Below the pieces are notes generated by a model. It did no database searches. It was not told the DNA's origin and saw nothing but the letters and a program-made list of their open reading frames with translations. A stretch of 64,000 bases of DNA from Pelodera strongyloides (lineage: Eukaryota; Nematoda; Chromadorea; Rhabditida; Rhabditidae), in the NCBI GenBank assembly GCA_036852015.1, contig JAANDG010000165.1:124001-188000 (forward strand). The letters run 5' to 3'. The position numbers were made by a program, and so were the translations under genes. Shown one piece after another: positions 33,041 through 45,200 of the stretch (its first letter is position 1; every line of letters starts with the position of its first letter).

Positions 33041-36000
33041 TTAAGGCTGGGAGTATCCGGGTGCCAGTGCGGGATCCCATCCCGCCCAGCTGTCTCTCCT
33101 CTCCGCCTGCTGCCAATCTGTGGCTGCAGCAACTGCAGCTGCTGCCGCAGCAGGGTACTCATTGGCCAGTGGGGCGGTCTGAAACAATACGCAAATATGA
33201 TATTGCTTAACATTATTTCATTGTGTTCTGCACAAATTAAGCATGCCCTACTGATTTTCATCACAACTGAAAAGGCTATTTCTATAACGTGAACGCGCGA
33301 GATCAAGCAGTGAAATTTAAACGTATAATGTTATTGAATCATTTTATGTAAGAAGAGTGCATGAAGTCATGATATTTTGAAGTAGCTAACAGTTACTGGA
33401 TATATGATTTCACTAATCTTCATAGGAATGACAACCAACCGGGAAGGCATCAATGGGTGGCTGCCAAGTGGGGTCATCTGCCGGCACAATCTGATGTGTG
33501 GCCACCACATACTCGAACATCTCCGAATAGGGATTCATGAACTTGTACGCGGAGACACAACACGCCACATAGTCTGTTGATGTTCGCACACGACAATTCA
33601 CACGCAGTGGCTGGAAGTAGAAGTGGTGTTTCATTAGAGAATGCAAACGATATGTGTGATATACTAGGCTTCAATACTCATACTAACTTCTAAGTTCGTT
33701 CGACTACGAGTTCTTATCTCCCACCTGTCCAGACATCAATCCCAGGAACGAGTCGTGAAGTAACCGCTCATCTTCTGGATGTACAATCTGCCACCAATAA
33801 CGGCCGAGGAGCTGGAAAGCGGGACGAAGCTTAGGAACGACTATCAGTGGAAGCGTTCTGTAGTTATTCTCATCAAAGTGGTACGTAAACCAAATAATTA
33901 CTTAAGTATATGAATGAAACGTGTGCAATTACCTGATCGACCGAGAGGCAGAGTAATTGGCTGACCCTCTGGTCCACAAAGGTCATCTTTCCATCTTCTG
34001 CCACGCGAATTGTGAATTGAGAGGAAGTGGTCGGATCAGTACAAATCGGCATCGAAGCAACCTGCAGTTTCCAATAATAATATATAAAAGAACATGTAGA
34101 ACCAGAAGCAATGAGACGAAACCCTTTCTTCAAATAAGTAAAAAGAACACCCGTATTATCGCTCAGTTCCTCTATTAATATCACACCAACCTGTAGACGA
34201 GCAATTGCAACCAAACACGATGAAGCCGTTGACTCAATTCCAGCTGGAGGAGCGTTCTTGATGTATCTGCAAATAATCATTACAATAGGGGTAAGACCTT
34301 TACAAGTGCTCAAAAATAATATCATTATCCTAGAAAGTTTGTGCAATTTCACGTGCCAACACTGTTACCGTACCCAGTGCAGTGCACCACCACATAGGTG
34401 TGACCTCCGTGTGTGAAGAGCGGTCTTCTATTTCTCAACCGTACAAGGGGTTCCAGATTTCCGACTCTCATTCGACAGATGAATCCACGGCGACAAGACA
34501 TATGGACACGCGAGTTGGGACCCTGAATTGAATACAACCATTAGCAAACAGCTGACAATACGATATACCTTTTCCTTTACCTAACTGATCCAAATAAACC
34601 TATATCATAATTTTATGAAAGTTTCGCAGTCACTACATTTAGTAATTGTCACGTGATATTTACTGGATAATAAAAAAATTAACGAAAGCGATAGCGCGTG
34701 AAACTATCTTTTATTGCTATTTTTTATTAATCAGCTATAATCAGAGCGGTCAGCACCAAATTCAAAGTTACATCGTATGTAGTGTAGAATCATATTAACA
34801 AATTAGGGAGGTAAAAAGCGGTGTTTTACGCAACAAATGAAACACAACGTTTTACACAAAACACCACGGAAACCGAGTGCAGATATTTGGCGTTCATAGC
34901 TAGGAATAAAGTTGTTTATTTGAATGGATACCTCTCTCTTCACTCCTCCATTCTTCAGGTCGAGCACTCGGTTCAGAGCTGTTTCGCTTCCACTCAACTG
35001 ATCGCGAACCTGCAATTAGGAAGGAACTTGAATACCTCTAGCGATTAACCTCCATCGAAGGAATACAGTCTATCACTCAGATCCCCCGCAATACCAAGCT
35101 GAACGAAATACGGTATGGGCAGACAAACCTGGGCAGATTTGCCACCCGGACAGTATCACAAGGTTATATCCTTATTAATCCCACCTAATTGTAAGGTTAC
35201 AAGTCGCAAGTAGTCAAAGTCTTACTGTAAAAATAGGTTTCTTCTATAGAAAAACATATTAGATGGCTGCACAAGGCAGTTTTGGATAATGATGAGAGTA
35301 TTTCGAAAGTGAAATCCCTAACCTAAAAGGTCCCATCAAAACGTACGAAAGTAAGATATTTGCCCAAATGTTACCTTGTCTTGATCATCCGGATGAATCA
35401 ATTCATTCAAATTTCTGTTCATCCAGTCATCCTAAAAATATGTGAAATATACTTGCATTGATTTTTTAAAAAAAATAGAGTGACCTTACAATACTAATAT
35501 ACTCATTTTTGTTTATAATAACACAAATAATTTATCGTTTGTGCTCGACAAGGCATGTACGATAAAACCGAGTTCAATAGTACTCTTTAATAAAAAAATA
35601 TTCGCACAACGATGGAAAATGCTCAAAATACCTGTTTTAAATTGAGCACCGGGGTGATGCTGTCTGATACATACAGTACTCTTCCCGTATGGCAACAAAC
35701 TACAAAGAGGAATCCATTGGCTGCCTCCAGAATCAGATGTTTCAGTTCTTGATCAGTCAGAAATGAGGGCTTATAAGATGCATCATCCTAAACGAGGACG
35801 TGAATGAGAATAAAATTAAAGACATATACATTTACGATCAACGGCCAACGAAGTCCGAGGCCTCTAGTACACAAACGGTGCACGACACGATCATATAACT
35901 TGTTATAGTACCGTACACTGAATCAGTAATAATGATACCCACTTGTGCACTATGCCCCCTGATTCCCTTCATATGTGAGACTGCCATCCTAAGAATGGTC

Positions 36001-38342
36001 AGTTTGTCAGGTTTCCTTCCGAGGGCCGCACACTGCGGCACCATTTCGGCCAATTCGTTGATATAATGCGTCATCTTGTTGCGGCGACGACGTTCAATCT
36101 GAAACAATTAATGCATACACACAAAAAGTAGCAGTCGTTACATGGGGACATGTTACCAGAACCACATATAAACGACCAATTCATAAGGGGGACCAGTTGA
36201 AACATGTCTATCTTATTATTAGTTTGGGTTCGGTGGCCATGAGATCATGAATTCACTATAACCTTCCGTTATTGTTGAAGGGACGCAATCATCTCTTCAA
36301 GGTAACACGGCAAAGCAAAAAGAAATATGCTTATTGCCAAACATTTGTATAAGAACATGACGTTGAAACTCTTCTGACTTACGCTTCTGGTATAGTGAAT
36401 TGAATTCATTCATAATTAATAATTACTCCGAAATGTTCGAAATCCTGGGTGTGAAATTTGATGTGCAATGGTTTATGCGGAAAGCGCACAACTACTGCCT
36501 CATTTGTCAGTAAACTGATAACTTCAGGACGCGAGTTCCATGTCGACTGACTCAATTATCAGTATAATAATCTACCTCAGAATGATTTTCCCTAGCGAAT
36601 CGTTCCTTATGATCGGATACTTCCTCGCCCATGCTCCCCCCATCCAAGCGGGCATACTTCCCAGCCGAAACACCCATGTCGTCGTCATCACCGTAATTCA
36701 TCCTGCAATCATTCAATTGAAAACTAATCATTTATCTAACTTCTTTTTAAGTATCTAAGTATTCAAGTATTTAAGTACCTAACTTTACCTATATTCTTCG
36801 GGCTTCGGCGAATCAAAATGTCACTTATTATATAGAAATACATAAGCAATACAACAACTAATAATATAAAGTCAAGTTTCATAAAGCTAACATATTTATT
36901 GTGCGAAAATAGCAAAAACATAGGTCCTGGCCGGGATCGAACCGGCGACCTTCTGCGTGTGAAGCAGACGTGATAACCACTACACCACAGGACCCTTGGA
37001 TGACCGGACAAGAAAGGACGCCAAGAGTAGAAAAAGCGCGGAAGGAAGAGGACAAAAGGAATCGTAAGCTTATACTTAAATTATATTCTTAAGCAAATTG
37101 CTTTTTAAGAGTAGTGAATGAAGAGAAATGTTACGGATGAGGAAAAAAATTATCAAAAAAAATAGTCGGTACTTTCTAATCCGCGCACTCATAGATATAT
37201 TAGTTCCTATGAGTTTCATTGCTTTAGTGGAAATTACACATTTAACTGTTAAAAAAGGATTTCCATACGAAACTACTATTCGATACGAAAGCATAGTAAT
37301 GTTCGTCATTGTCATTTGTAGGTCCCACTTTCAAAACTACAAATACAAAGTAAGAATGTTTCCTTGTTTCCTAGGATACCATACGTTGGCCACAATCCCA
37401 ATTCGAACAAAGTTGAAACCGTTACTTTTTCGTTTTCAATCCTAGTTCATGCTAAATTCATGCTAGATCGATCCTCATTCTCCCCTAGTGAGAACCTAAG
37501 TGTCCACTACTTATATGGGGCACAGCACAAACAAATCCTTGTTTGTATTACGTAGCAGACGACGGTACCAAAGTGGACAGTGTATTGATCCCCCAATAAC
37601 GGATATTACTCAATAGAGGAAAAATATGAATCAATAAATTCAAATGGCTTTCAGAAGTAAGCAACCACTACCACAGGCAAGCGGATCACTATTTAAAAAA
37701 AAGTAGGAGTAATGAGATGTAGGTGCGGTTTTGCGGTTATTCGTTATTCCAGTATTATGATTATGATATGCTCACATATAACATACAAGATAACCGTTTA
37801 AGGGTTTAAGACAGAAAACAAAGTAAAAAACACGATACGATACAATGATAATTTTTATCAGTATTTAGTATCAATCACATGTCATGTCATGGAGCATGGA
37901 TCTATTTCGAATGAATTTCCCTTATCATCTACCCCGTAACACCAAATCATAGTAATGAGGTTTGCAAGTATGCAACAATTCCTTGCAAGTATGTACACGA
38001 GGTACCGTACTTTGGAACTAAGAATGAATATATAACATGAGAAATTATAAAATCGTTCCAAGACTCATTTTTCAACGACAAATTTTTCGGCACACTTGCA
38101 AACTCCATTAATGAGCGAGGAGCGAGAAAACAATTGTCAGTTATAAAACTATTCAATAAAGATCAACATCAACGAATTACGAATTAGACATAGTGCTTAA
38201 AAGGGAAGATTGAAACAAAAGTTAAAGCTATAAAATAGCTTCAAAGACTATAAAAATAGATTTAACAAATAAAAGTTAAAATATAAAAATGTACGTACCC
38301 AGAGGACGCGGCTGCCCACGGATCCATATAAGGATCCGACAT
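33041..38342 (-). CDS. ARNT: Aryl hydrocarbon receptor nuclear translocator (bHLH-PAS)
   Basis: Obligate partner of class I bHLH-PAS factors (AhR, HIF-alpha, SIM); binds DNA in the nucleus. Twelve coding exons (minus strand, 5' to 3'): 38342-38299, 36702-36576, 36098-35943, 35787-35632, 35431-35375, 35009-34932, 34522-34374, 34266-34191, 34061-33933, 33811-33725, 33610-33440, 33178-33041; 1,368 nt, 455 aa. Exons 2-3 give ARENHSE then [20 protein letters not shown], the basic region and helix 1. PAS-A starts [19 protein letters not shown], nearly identical to ARNT rather than BMAL. PAS-B contains [11 protein letters not shown] and [14 protein letters not shown]. The C-terminus is only ~45 residues after a poly-Ala stretch, so the long glutamine-rich activation domain of vertebrate ARNT is absent. 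If the last intron is retained, translation would instead stop at 33413. Confidence 0.95.
36922..36994 (-). tRNA. tRNA-Val (anticodon CAC)
   Basis: A complete 73-nt cloverleaf: acceptor GGTCCTG/CAGGACC (7 of 7 pairs), D arm GTGTAGTGGTTATCAC, anticodon stem TCTGC/GCAGA with loop TTCACAC (anticodon CAC), T arm GCCGG-TTCGATC-CCGGC. The D and anticodon arms are very close to animal tRNA-Val. No intron. The discriminator reads T, where A is usual for valine. It lies inside ARNT intron 1 in the same orientation as ARNT. Confidence 0.92.
37955..38108. mobile_element. TA-flanked TIR element, copy 1 (ARNT intron 1)
   Basis: Ends ATGAGGTTTGCAAGTATGC...GCACACTTGCAAACTCCAT, flanked by TA on both sides (37953-37954 and 38109-38110). 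A second TTGCAAGTATG lies just inside the left end. The related copy at 56186-56448 has the same ends and subterminal repeat. TA duplications are the mark of Tc1/mariner-type transposases. Confidence 0.75.
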
Positions 38343-41222
38343 TGTGGACACTCCAACAAATCAAATAATTGATTCTTTCGCTAATATCCAATCCTTGTTC
38401 TGAAACAAAATAATAAGTTTCTAATATAACCGCAATAAATAAAGTCATCGCAAGTGAAAGTGTAATGTACAATAAAAAAAGGAAAACAACTGGCATACAA
38501 ATCATAAAAAGCAAAAGGAAATCGGCAGGTTCCCAGTCCGGGAAGGAAAATAAGTGGTTGAGTTTGAGTATACATACACAGTACAAGGAACGGAATAATG
38601 ACGAAATACAAGTTTGTCACCACGCAAAGAAAGGCTAGAAAGTACCTGATTTCGACGATGTACGGATGTACTTAATTTTCGCCCCGATATATGCAACACA
38701 CACCTAATGATTAAATATCAAAGAAATCATAAGCGGCGAAATCTAATTGACAATATTTCAACTAAAGAAGAAAGGCTGCTCAAACCCAATAGCCACAAAT
38801 TGGCTGCGCATAAGAAGATAAACATTTTACAATGATTAACAAATAAAGTACACTAAAGAAATACAGATGCATGAACGTGCATATTAGCGCTGTGGGAGGT
38901 CACAATAAGAAGAAAGCGGTCAAAGATCTAAGTCTACCAATACTATAAATCTTGTAGTTGGTATTCGTAATAAGCCACCGTTAAGTGTTATATGTCTCTG
39001 TCATAGAAGTTAGACAACATAGAGAGAAATGACATAGTATAGTAAGATATAGAGAAATCATTAATTAATAAATTAAATATAAAAATGAAAAAGCAAGTAG
39101 AAAGAACTGAAACAGTTCACAAAGCATGCGAAAAAAACGAAACTAAGCTGATTCCAGCAGAAAAAAAAGAAGATTGTAAGTTGAACAAGGAACTTGAAGT
39201 GAAGTGAAAAAGAGGAAGATCTCTCATTCTCTCTTTCCGTTGAGCAGGCTGGTGGTGTCCGTTTTCCGTAACCATACAAACAGAGAGCTATGTCTGCATC
39301 TCTTCCTACTGCATACTCTTTTCCCAACGGAACACCATTGATTTTCTAGCCAACGACCCCAAATACGGATATTAGAAGGAAGGAGCAAGACCAACAAGAT
39401 AATTAACAACCAATTAATGGACTTGGAGTAGCTGGTAACATGAGTTTCGAGTCTGTCCAATTCTTTATACGCAGACAGCTAAATAACCCTAATTGTCGTT
39501 GCTGCTGACAGCGCGGAGGTAAGAATCACCCGAAGGAATCAGTAATAAAAAACAGCATTGTAAATAACTAGTCGATAATTTTCAATAACTAATTAGTTAA
39601 CGAGTATTGAGTTACACATACAAAATATCACAACCCAGTCTTTAAAATTCGCAAATGCCATGGCATGGGTCAAATGATGCAGATACTGCAGATGCAATTT
39701 ACATGCATATTTTAAGTGGGTGACCATATGGCATCAGTGGATGAAGAAATTCAATAGTGGTACCATGGGTAGAAACGAATACTGGACTACTCTGTGAGTT
39801 ACCAACATACCGACTACTTTCTCATGCGAACCCCAGGTGAACTGCTATGGTATACAAGCTGAATAGTTGAGAAAGAACGGGCACGAAGTTTCCATGAATA
39901 AAATACATCGAAATTCTTGGAGCCAGCGAAATTCCGAAATTCAACTAACACAATTAGGTTTCAATGGGAAATAATCAGCCTCTCAGTGTATAAATTTACT
40001 GAGAGGCTGATTATTTCAGTTTACTATTTAGAAACGGTTAAAGAGAAATACCAGCCGGTTTTTGAAACGCATCTCAAATATCAGCCTTCTTATGCAGTTA
40101 TGCTAAAAGGGGTCTATTGGGGTCTATTTTTTATTCAAATTTAAGCTCATTTGCATATGAAGCATAGGAAGCAGGGAGTACTCGATGCGTTTCAAAAACC
40201 GGCCGGTATTTCGCTTTAATGCAAATCAGCAATTTGGAAAAGGACGAGAGTGACGAAAAAAATACTTCGAGTTCAAACAAAATTTTTTAAATACAAAATA
40301 ATTATTAAAAATGTGTAAAATTACTGTGGGTTGTGTAGTGTAGGCTAAAATTACAGCAAATTAAGCGAATTATAAAAAACGGCAATAACATTCGCTACAG
40401 TAGTTTCAACTATGGAAATTGTGATACGGTCGGCCCGTTTTATATCCGTTTCGTCCAATAATGTTCTTTTCGGGGCACATTTGCAATTCAATTTTTTTAT
40501 GAGTTTCTTGGAAAAATATTTCTCCGCAGACACGATTATTTAATTTACTGTTTTATAATAATATTCATCGATAAATTTTCGCCTAAAATAGATATCGTAA
40601 CATTCACAAGTTGCGCACGAAAATGTGAAAGTAATTGTAGTAACTAATATAATTAGTAAATATCTTTCAATGCATAATGACTCTATACAGCAGTTCATAA
40701 AAAAATAAATAAAAATACAGATGTTATACATACGTATCGAAACCTGCAACGTATTATTCCTGCGCTATATTTATTAATTTAATGCGTGTTTATGATGTCT
40801 AATCGAGTATTAAAAATTTATTCATAATAAGACCCGAAAACAATGCGGCTTCACACACTTTGACTCGAATACTGGCATGTCATGGTGCAGAATTGTAAAT
40901 ACGAAATCACTTTTGTATTCCTTGAAGTCAACGATGTGGAATGCTAATTCATAGTGCTAAGACGGTATAATATAAAACATCCAAGGAAAGGACGAAGCCT
41001 AATCATATGTGTGCGTTTAGTATTTTTAAAATTTAAACATGGGAAGTTATCAGGTTCTAGGTTCGCGATTCCCTATCTATGCCGAACTGAAGATGGAGCA
41101 AGACAGGATACAATAAACAGTAAATAATTTCATAAAGTAATCGATTCATATTTACTTATGGCTATAGGGCATGATATGATACGTTATTCCATACAGTAGG
41201 ACGTGCAATATTGGTATGCAAA
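38343..41222. other. Intergenic region between ARNT and MTHFS
   Basis: AT-rich and non-coding as far as I can see. It holds the ARNT promoter and 5' UTR near 38350-38700, a TTAA-family MITE at 40042-40215, a short perfect inverted repeat at 39976-40015 (ATCAGCCTCTCAGT and its complement) just outside that MITE, and the MTHFS 3' UTR. Confidence 0.5.
40042..40215. mobile_element. TTAA-family MITE, copy 2
   Basis: Ends AGAGAAATACC...GGTATTTCGCT, with perfect TTAA duplications at 40038-40041 and 40216-40219. The body includes CATCTCAAATATCAG and GGGGTCTATTGGGGTCTA and is about 95% alike to copy 3. Confidence 0.88.
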
Positions 41223-43186
41223 TTATCCCTGAGCTGCATTCTCCATTGGTTCCGAATAAATAACACAATCGAGTAGGACATCTGTGTCACCGATTGGAAC
41301 TTCATCTACCACCTGAATGGAGGAAGCTCAATTGGAGAATTAAGAATGCGCGCTTGTGAAAGGCTTTTATGCCGGGAACACGTGGAGGATGTGCGGCGGC
41401 GAACTTGCGCAAACGCGACATTGGCACACACAATCTTTGTCGTTCTATACATGGATCCCATAACTATATAAGTAGCTGTTGCTGTATAACCGAGATTTTT
41501 TCTTAAAAATTCGTTTAGTGCAAAAATACGGTAGTATTGACAGAAACACGGACCTTTTTGGGATACTTCAACCCAGTTAGAACTATTCCGTTTCTTACCT
41601 GTTCATTGAGTGAAAGTGCCACCTTGAGTGGTTGTCTGCCAAATAATCGCTCATGTTCAGCTAACATACGGTCATAGTATCCCTGAAATTGTATGTGTTG
41701 TTCAGAAACACTTTCTGAAATCATGGATTTCCAAGAGCACTTTAGATTTAGTATTCCTATCAAGAAGAAGATGATTGTGATTTTTCTTCGAACAGTTGAA
41801 CGGGTGACGCTATAGATTATTCAGAATTGTTATTACAGAAATCACTATACCATTCCGTGGCCGAGGCGTTTCCCATCATATGTAAATGCAACTCCTGGCA
41901 TAAGAATAAAGTCTAACGGTCCTGAAAGACGTATCAGTAATTGATCAAGCCATAAAGAAAGAAGGTAGAAGAAGGTAGAACTCTTGACTATAATACGTAT
42001 AGCTGTTTGCGTGTCGGTGTATATAGTATGTGTCTTGCCGGTTACCTGTATCCGTCAGTTTCCAAAATTGTCTGATGCTCATTTTTTGGAATAAGATCAA
42101 AAAATATATTAGGAACTATTGCGTTGGAGCTTCTTCAGTTGGCTTGATATCAGCCATTGCTTGCTCACCAATTTCTCATATAGTGCCATGTACGATAACC
42201 ACTACCTGACTCCTGATATTCTGGTGCATCACTATTCTGATGTGGCTGTCTAATATTCCACAATGTCGAATCCAAGTTATCATATTCTTCGCGGGATCGT
42301 AATTGAAGCATTCGCATTACGGGATTTTTCTTCTTGAACTAAAATCTTTCATCGGTAAGTTTTCTTCAACTATGTCGTGGTACAAGTAAAAATGGCGAAA
42401 ATATGAGATATGCCATAGATTAGTAATTAATGATAATACAGTATAATGAATAATATCATACATTAATCTTCTTTAATTATCCTACAGTGATCACAGTACC
42501 TGTGGGATGAATACGGTCTTCCCCATATTCAGACAGCTGATAATCAGTCGTTCAGTCTCAATTTCTCCTGAAGTATTCACATAGATCGAAACTCTCTGTG
42601 CATTTTTGAACCAAGAAGCACGTAATATCTGAAAAAAATCATAAATTGTGACAAATTTTTTTTTTTAATCTCCGCGGTGGTACCCAAAAATGTTGCATTG
42701 GTCATTTCCAGCTTGCAAATATGTATGAATTGTTGATAATTTTATTTTTACCTAAGCCCACTCGTTCAGTTCTTATCTCGTGGCCCATTTTTTGAGGTGA
42801 CAATACAATATCGCCCGCATATCATACGATCGCGGCAAATATTTGCAAAACTTGAAATGCCTGACACCATTACCAATACATTACGCTTGATTTCCATTGT
42901 TTTATTGTCAACTCACCTGCTTAAGCTAATCAGCATCAACGACAAACGACGAGTTATATACTATCTTTCTTTTCATCATTTCATTGTGATGCACACCCTG
43001 TGGTGTTATTTAATAAATAAATAAATAAATTTGTAATAAACCTACGGCATCAGTGACGATGTCTGTTTGTCTGACTATTTCTTCATTCTCTAAAATCTCC
43101 AATTTCTGTGCCATTTTCTTTCGTAATTGTGCTTTAGCTGCATTTAGTGGAGTAATTACCCGTGCGAGTTTGGCAACACCAACCAT
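41223..43186 (-). CDS. MTHFS: 5-formyltetrahydrofolate cyclo-ligase (methenyl-THF synthetase)
   Basis: Converts 5-formyl-THF plus ATP to 5,10-methenyl-THF in folate one-carbon metabolism. Six exons (minus): 43186-43046, 42628-42500, 42338-42206, 41921-41851, 41682-41599, 41312-41223; 648 nt, 215 aa (human 203). Recognisable blocks: AKAQLRKKM near the N-terminus, VSIYVNTSGEIETERLI, LNMGKTVFIPQ, WNIRQP, DFILMPGVAFTYDGKRLGHG followed by GYYDRML (the ATP/substrate loop), VALSLNEQ and the final LLDCVIYSE, each matching the human protein in order. The ATG is preceded by TTTCAGA, which looks like a splice acceptor, so an untranslated or short upstream exon may exist. Confidence 0.93.
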
Positions 43187-45200
43187 TCTGAAACAATTGG
43201 TAATTAAACAAACAAAAAAACTAATAAAACATGGTTAGCGGCGATTCTTTAACATCCGTAAACTGTACCAATAGGCAAATTTCGCTTTTTTTTTGGAAAA
43301 CGTTGTATTTCTCATACTGTAAAAAAGAGTCGATAGAACACTAAGGCCCAATTAGCAACGTTCAATGGTCGGGGCATCATTAAATAAAGAAGGAACAATA
43401 TATAGTATACATCTGATTTTGGTAGAAAAAAATGAGGACACTTCGCGCTGACACAGGACAATAATTATAAGTTTATCGTAAATAAAAACTGTTTCTTGTC
43501 CATGGTGTGTGTAAGATATTGGCTAACTATTCGAATCAACTATCTTATCAAATCGTTACTGTATTTGGGGTAAGAATATAAATTGGTTTCATTGAAGAAT
43601 AGACGGTGATGATGTAATATGAAACGGTCCGAGTGGTCAAAGTGCATAGGAGGTCAGATGGAATGGAGATATAATGGGTTTCCTAGCGAAATGTACGGAT
43701 AGACATGACGAGAGATAATGAAAACTCAGGAGAGAATATGCAAAAAGCAAAGAGAGATAAATAATAAAAAAAAAAGAGAGAATCATGCACGTATTCAAGA
43801 TATCAAGTCATTATTGAATCAGCTGATACGCAATATAAGGAAGTGCAATGATAAAAACATAAGCTAAATTAGACAAGTATATCCTTCAGCTTCTTACACA
43901 TTGTGAGTGCTATGGTATAAACTATAAACTACAAAACACATGGGAAACCAAAAACCCCGATATGGCCCCGATCACGTCCCTCAAAAAATCGGGCCGTGAT
44001 CGGGGCCATATCGGGGTTTTCTGGAAAAAAATCGGGGTCATATCGGGGTTTTTTGGAAATAATCGGGGTCATATTGGGAACTGTTCCCGATATGGCCCCG
44101 ATTATTCGTGATCGGGCTTTTTGCGGGACGTGATCGGGGCCATATCGGGGTTTTTTGGAAGGATCGGGGTCATATCGGGGTTTTTTCCAAAATAATCGGG
44201 GCCATATCGGGGTTTCCACTTTCCTGTGCAACGCACGCTGCCAAATGCATTTTGCGCGCCGTTTTCACGCCGCTTCACGCCAAAAAAATTCCAAATTTGG
44301 GCTTTCCGTTGCCACGAACACGCATGTATGGTTTATAGAAAATATTATTATCAAAATCAAGCAAAAAAAATTATATCAAAAATTTATTCAAGTACAAAAT
44401 AAAATATGTATATTCATTACAATTTAAAGTAAGTAAAAAACTGAACTCTGTGATAAACCAATACATAATAATTTAAAGTCTAAGATAATGTGCTGAAAAG
44501 TAAACCTTTCCAAATAAAAATAAAGACGATGTTAAAAATAAATAAATCTCTAAAAAATGACTAGATCACACTCGGTGGGAACCAATTTCAAGGCAACATT
44601 TTTTGTCATGAAAATATAAAAAATGAATATAAAAAAACTAATAAAATACTATTAAACTCAAGGATACATGTGAAAAATACAAGTAGAAATAGTGAGCACT
44701 TGAATAGAAAGAAATTATTTAAGCAAACGGGGATACATACCGCTTTAAAGTGAGTATATCAACTGGATTCTATGAGAACTGAATTGTGCCGAACGAGAAA
44801 CTGAAACTATCAATAGAAAAGACGAAACTGAGAAGATTTCCGAAAAGGGAAAACATGAAATGGAAAGTGTTGAAATTAGTCGAATTCCTGTACAAAAGAA
44901 AACCCTGTATAAAGAAACACAAAAATACAAATATTATTCAAATATTATAAAAGGGGAAATAAAAAGAGAAGGAAAATAGTTGAGTGAAGAAAATAAAAAT
45001 GAAACTGAAAAAACACGTCGGATTGTTTCTGTCTTAAAGTTTCCAATTTGTATCTATTTGTCAATCAGAGCCGTGTAAAAAGAGGAGAAATTTATCTAGA
45101 GCTACATTATTATCTATTTTTCAATGTCACTTGAACCACCAAACAAAACTCGGAACTGAACTAACAGTGATAACGTCTCATCTCTTATCTTGCTTCAGCT
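43187..45200. other. Intergenic region between MTHFS and the Mextli-like gene
   Basis: Very AT-rich. Contains the CCCCGAT-rich element at 43940-44228 and otherwise nothing coding. It holds the MTHFS upstream region and the 3' UTR of the Mextli-like gene. Confidence 0.55.
43940..44228. mobile_element. CCCCGAT-rich TIR element, copy 1
   Basis: Ends CATGGGAAACCAAAAACCCC and GGGGTTTCCACTTTCCTGTG (rough inverted repeats). The interior holds about ten copies, in both orientations, of a ~30-bp unit built on ATCGGGGCCATATCGGGGTT, so the whole element folds on itself. A shorter relative is at 47561-47677. Confidence 0.75.

Noticed and set aside
39073..39460. Minus-strand ORFs upstream of ARNT with a hydrophobic stretch
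   Set aside because: Low-complexity composition, overlapping frames and no conserved pattern.
44108..44427. ORFs with RDRGHIGVF repeats
   Set aside because: They translate the CCCCGAT-rich repeat element.
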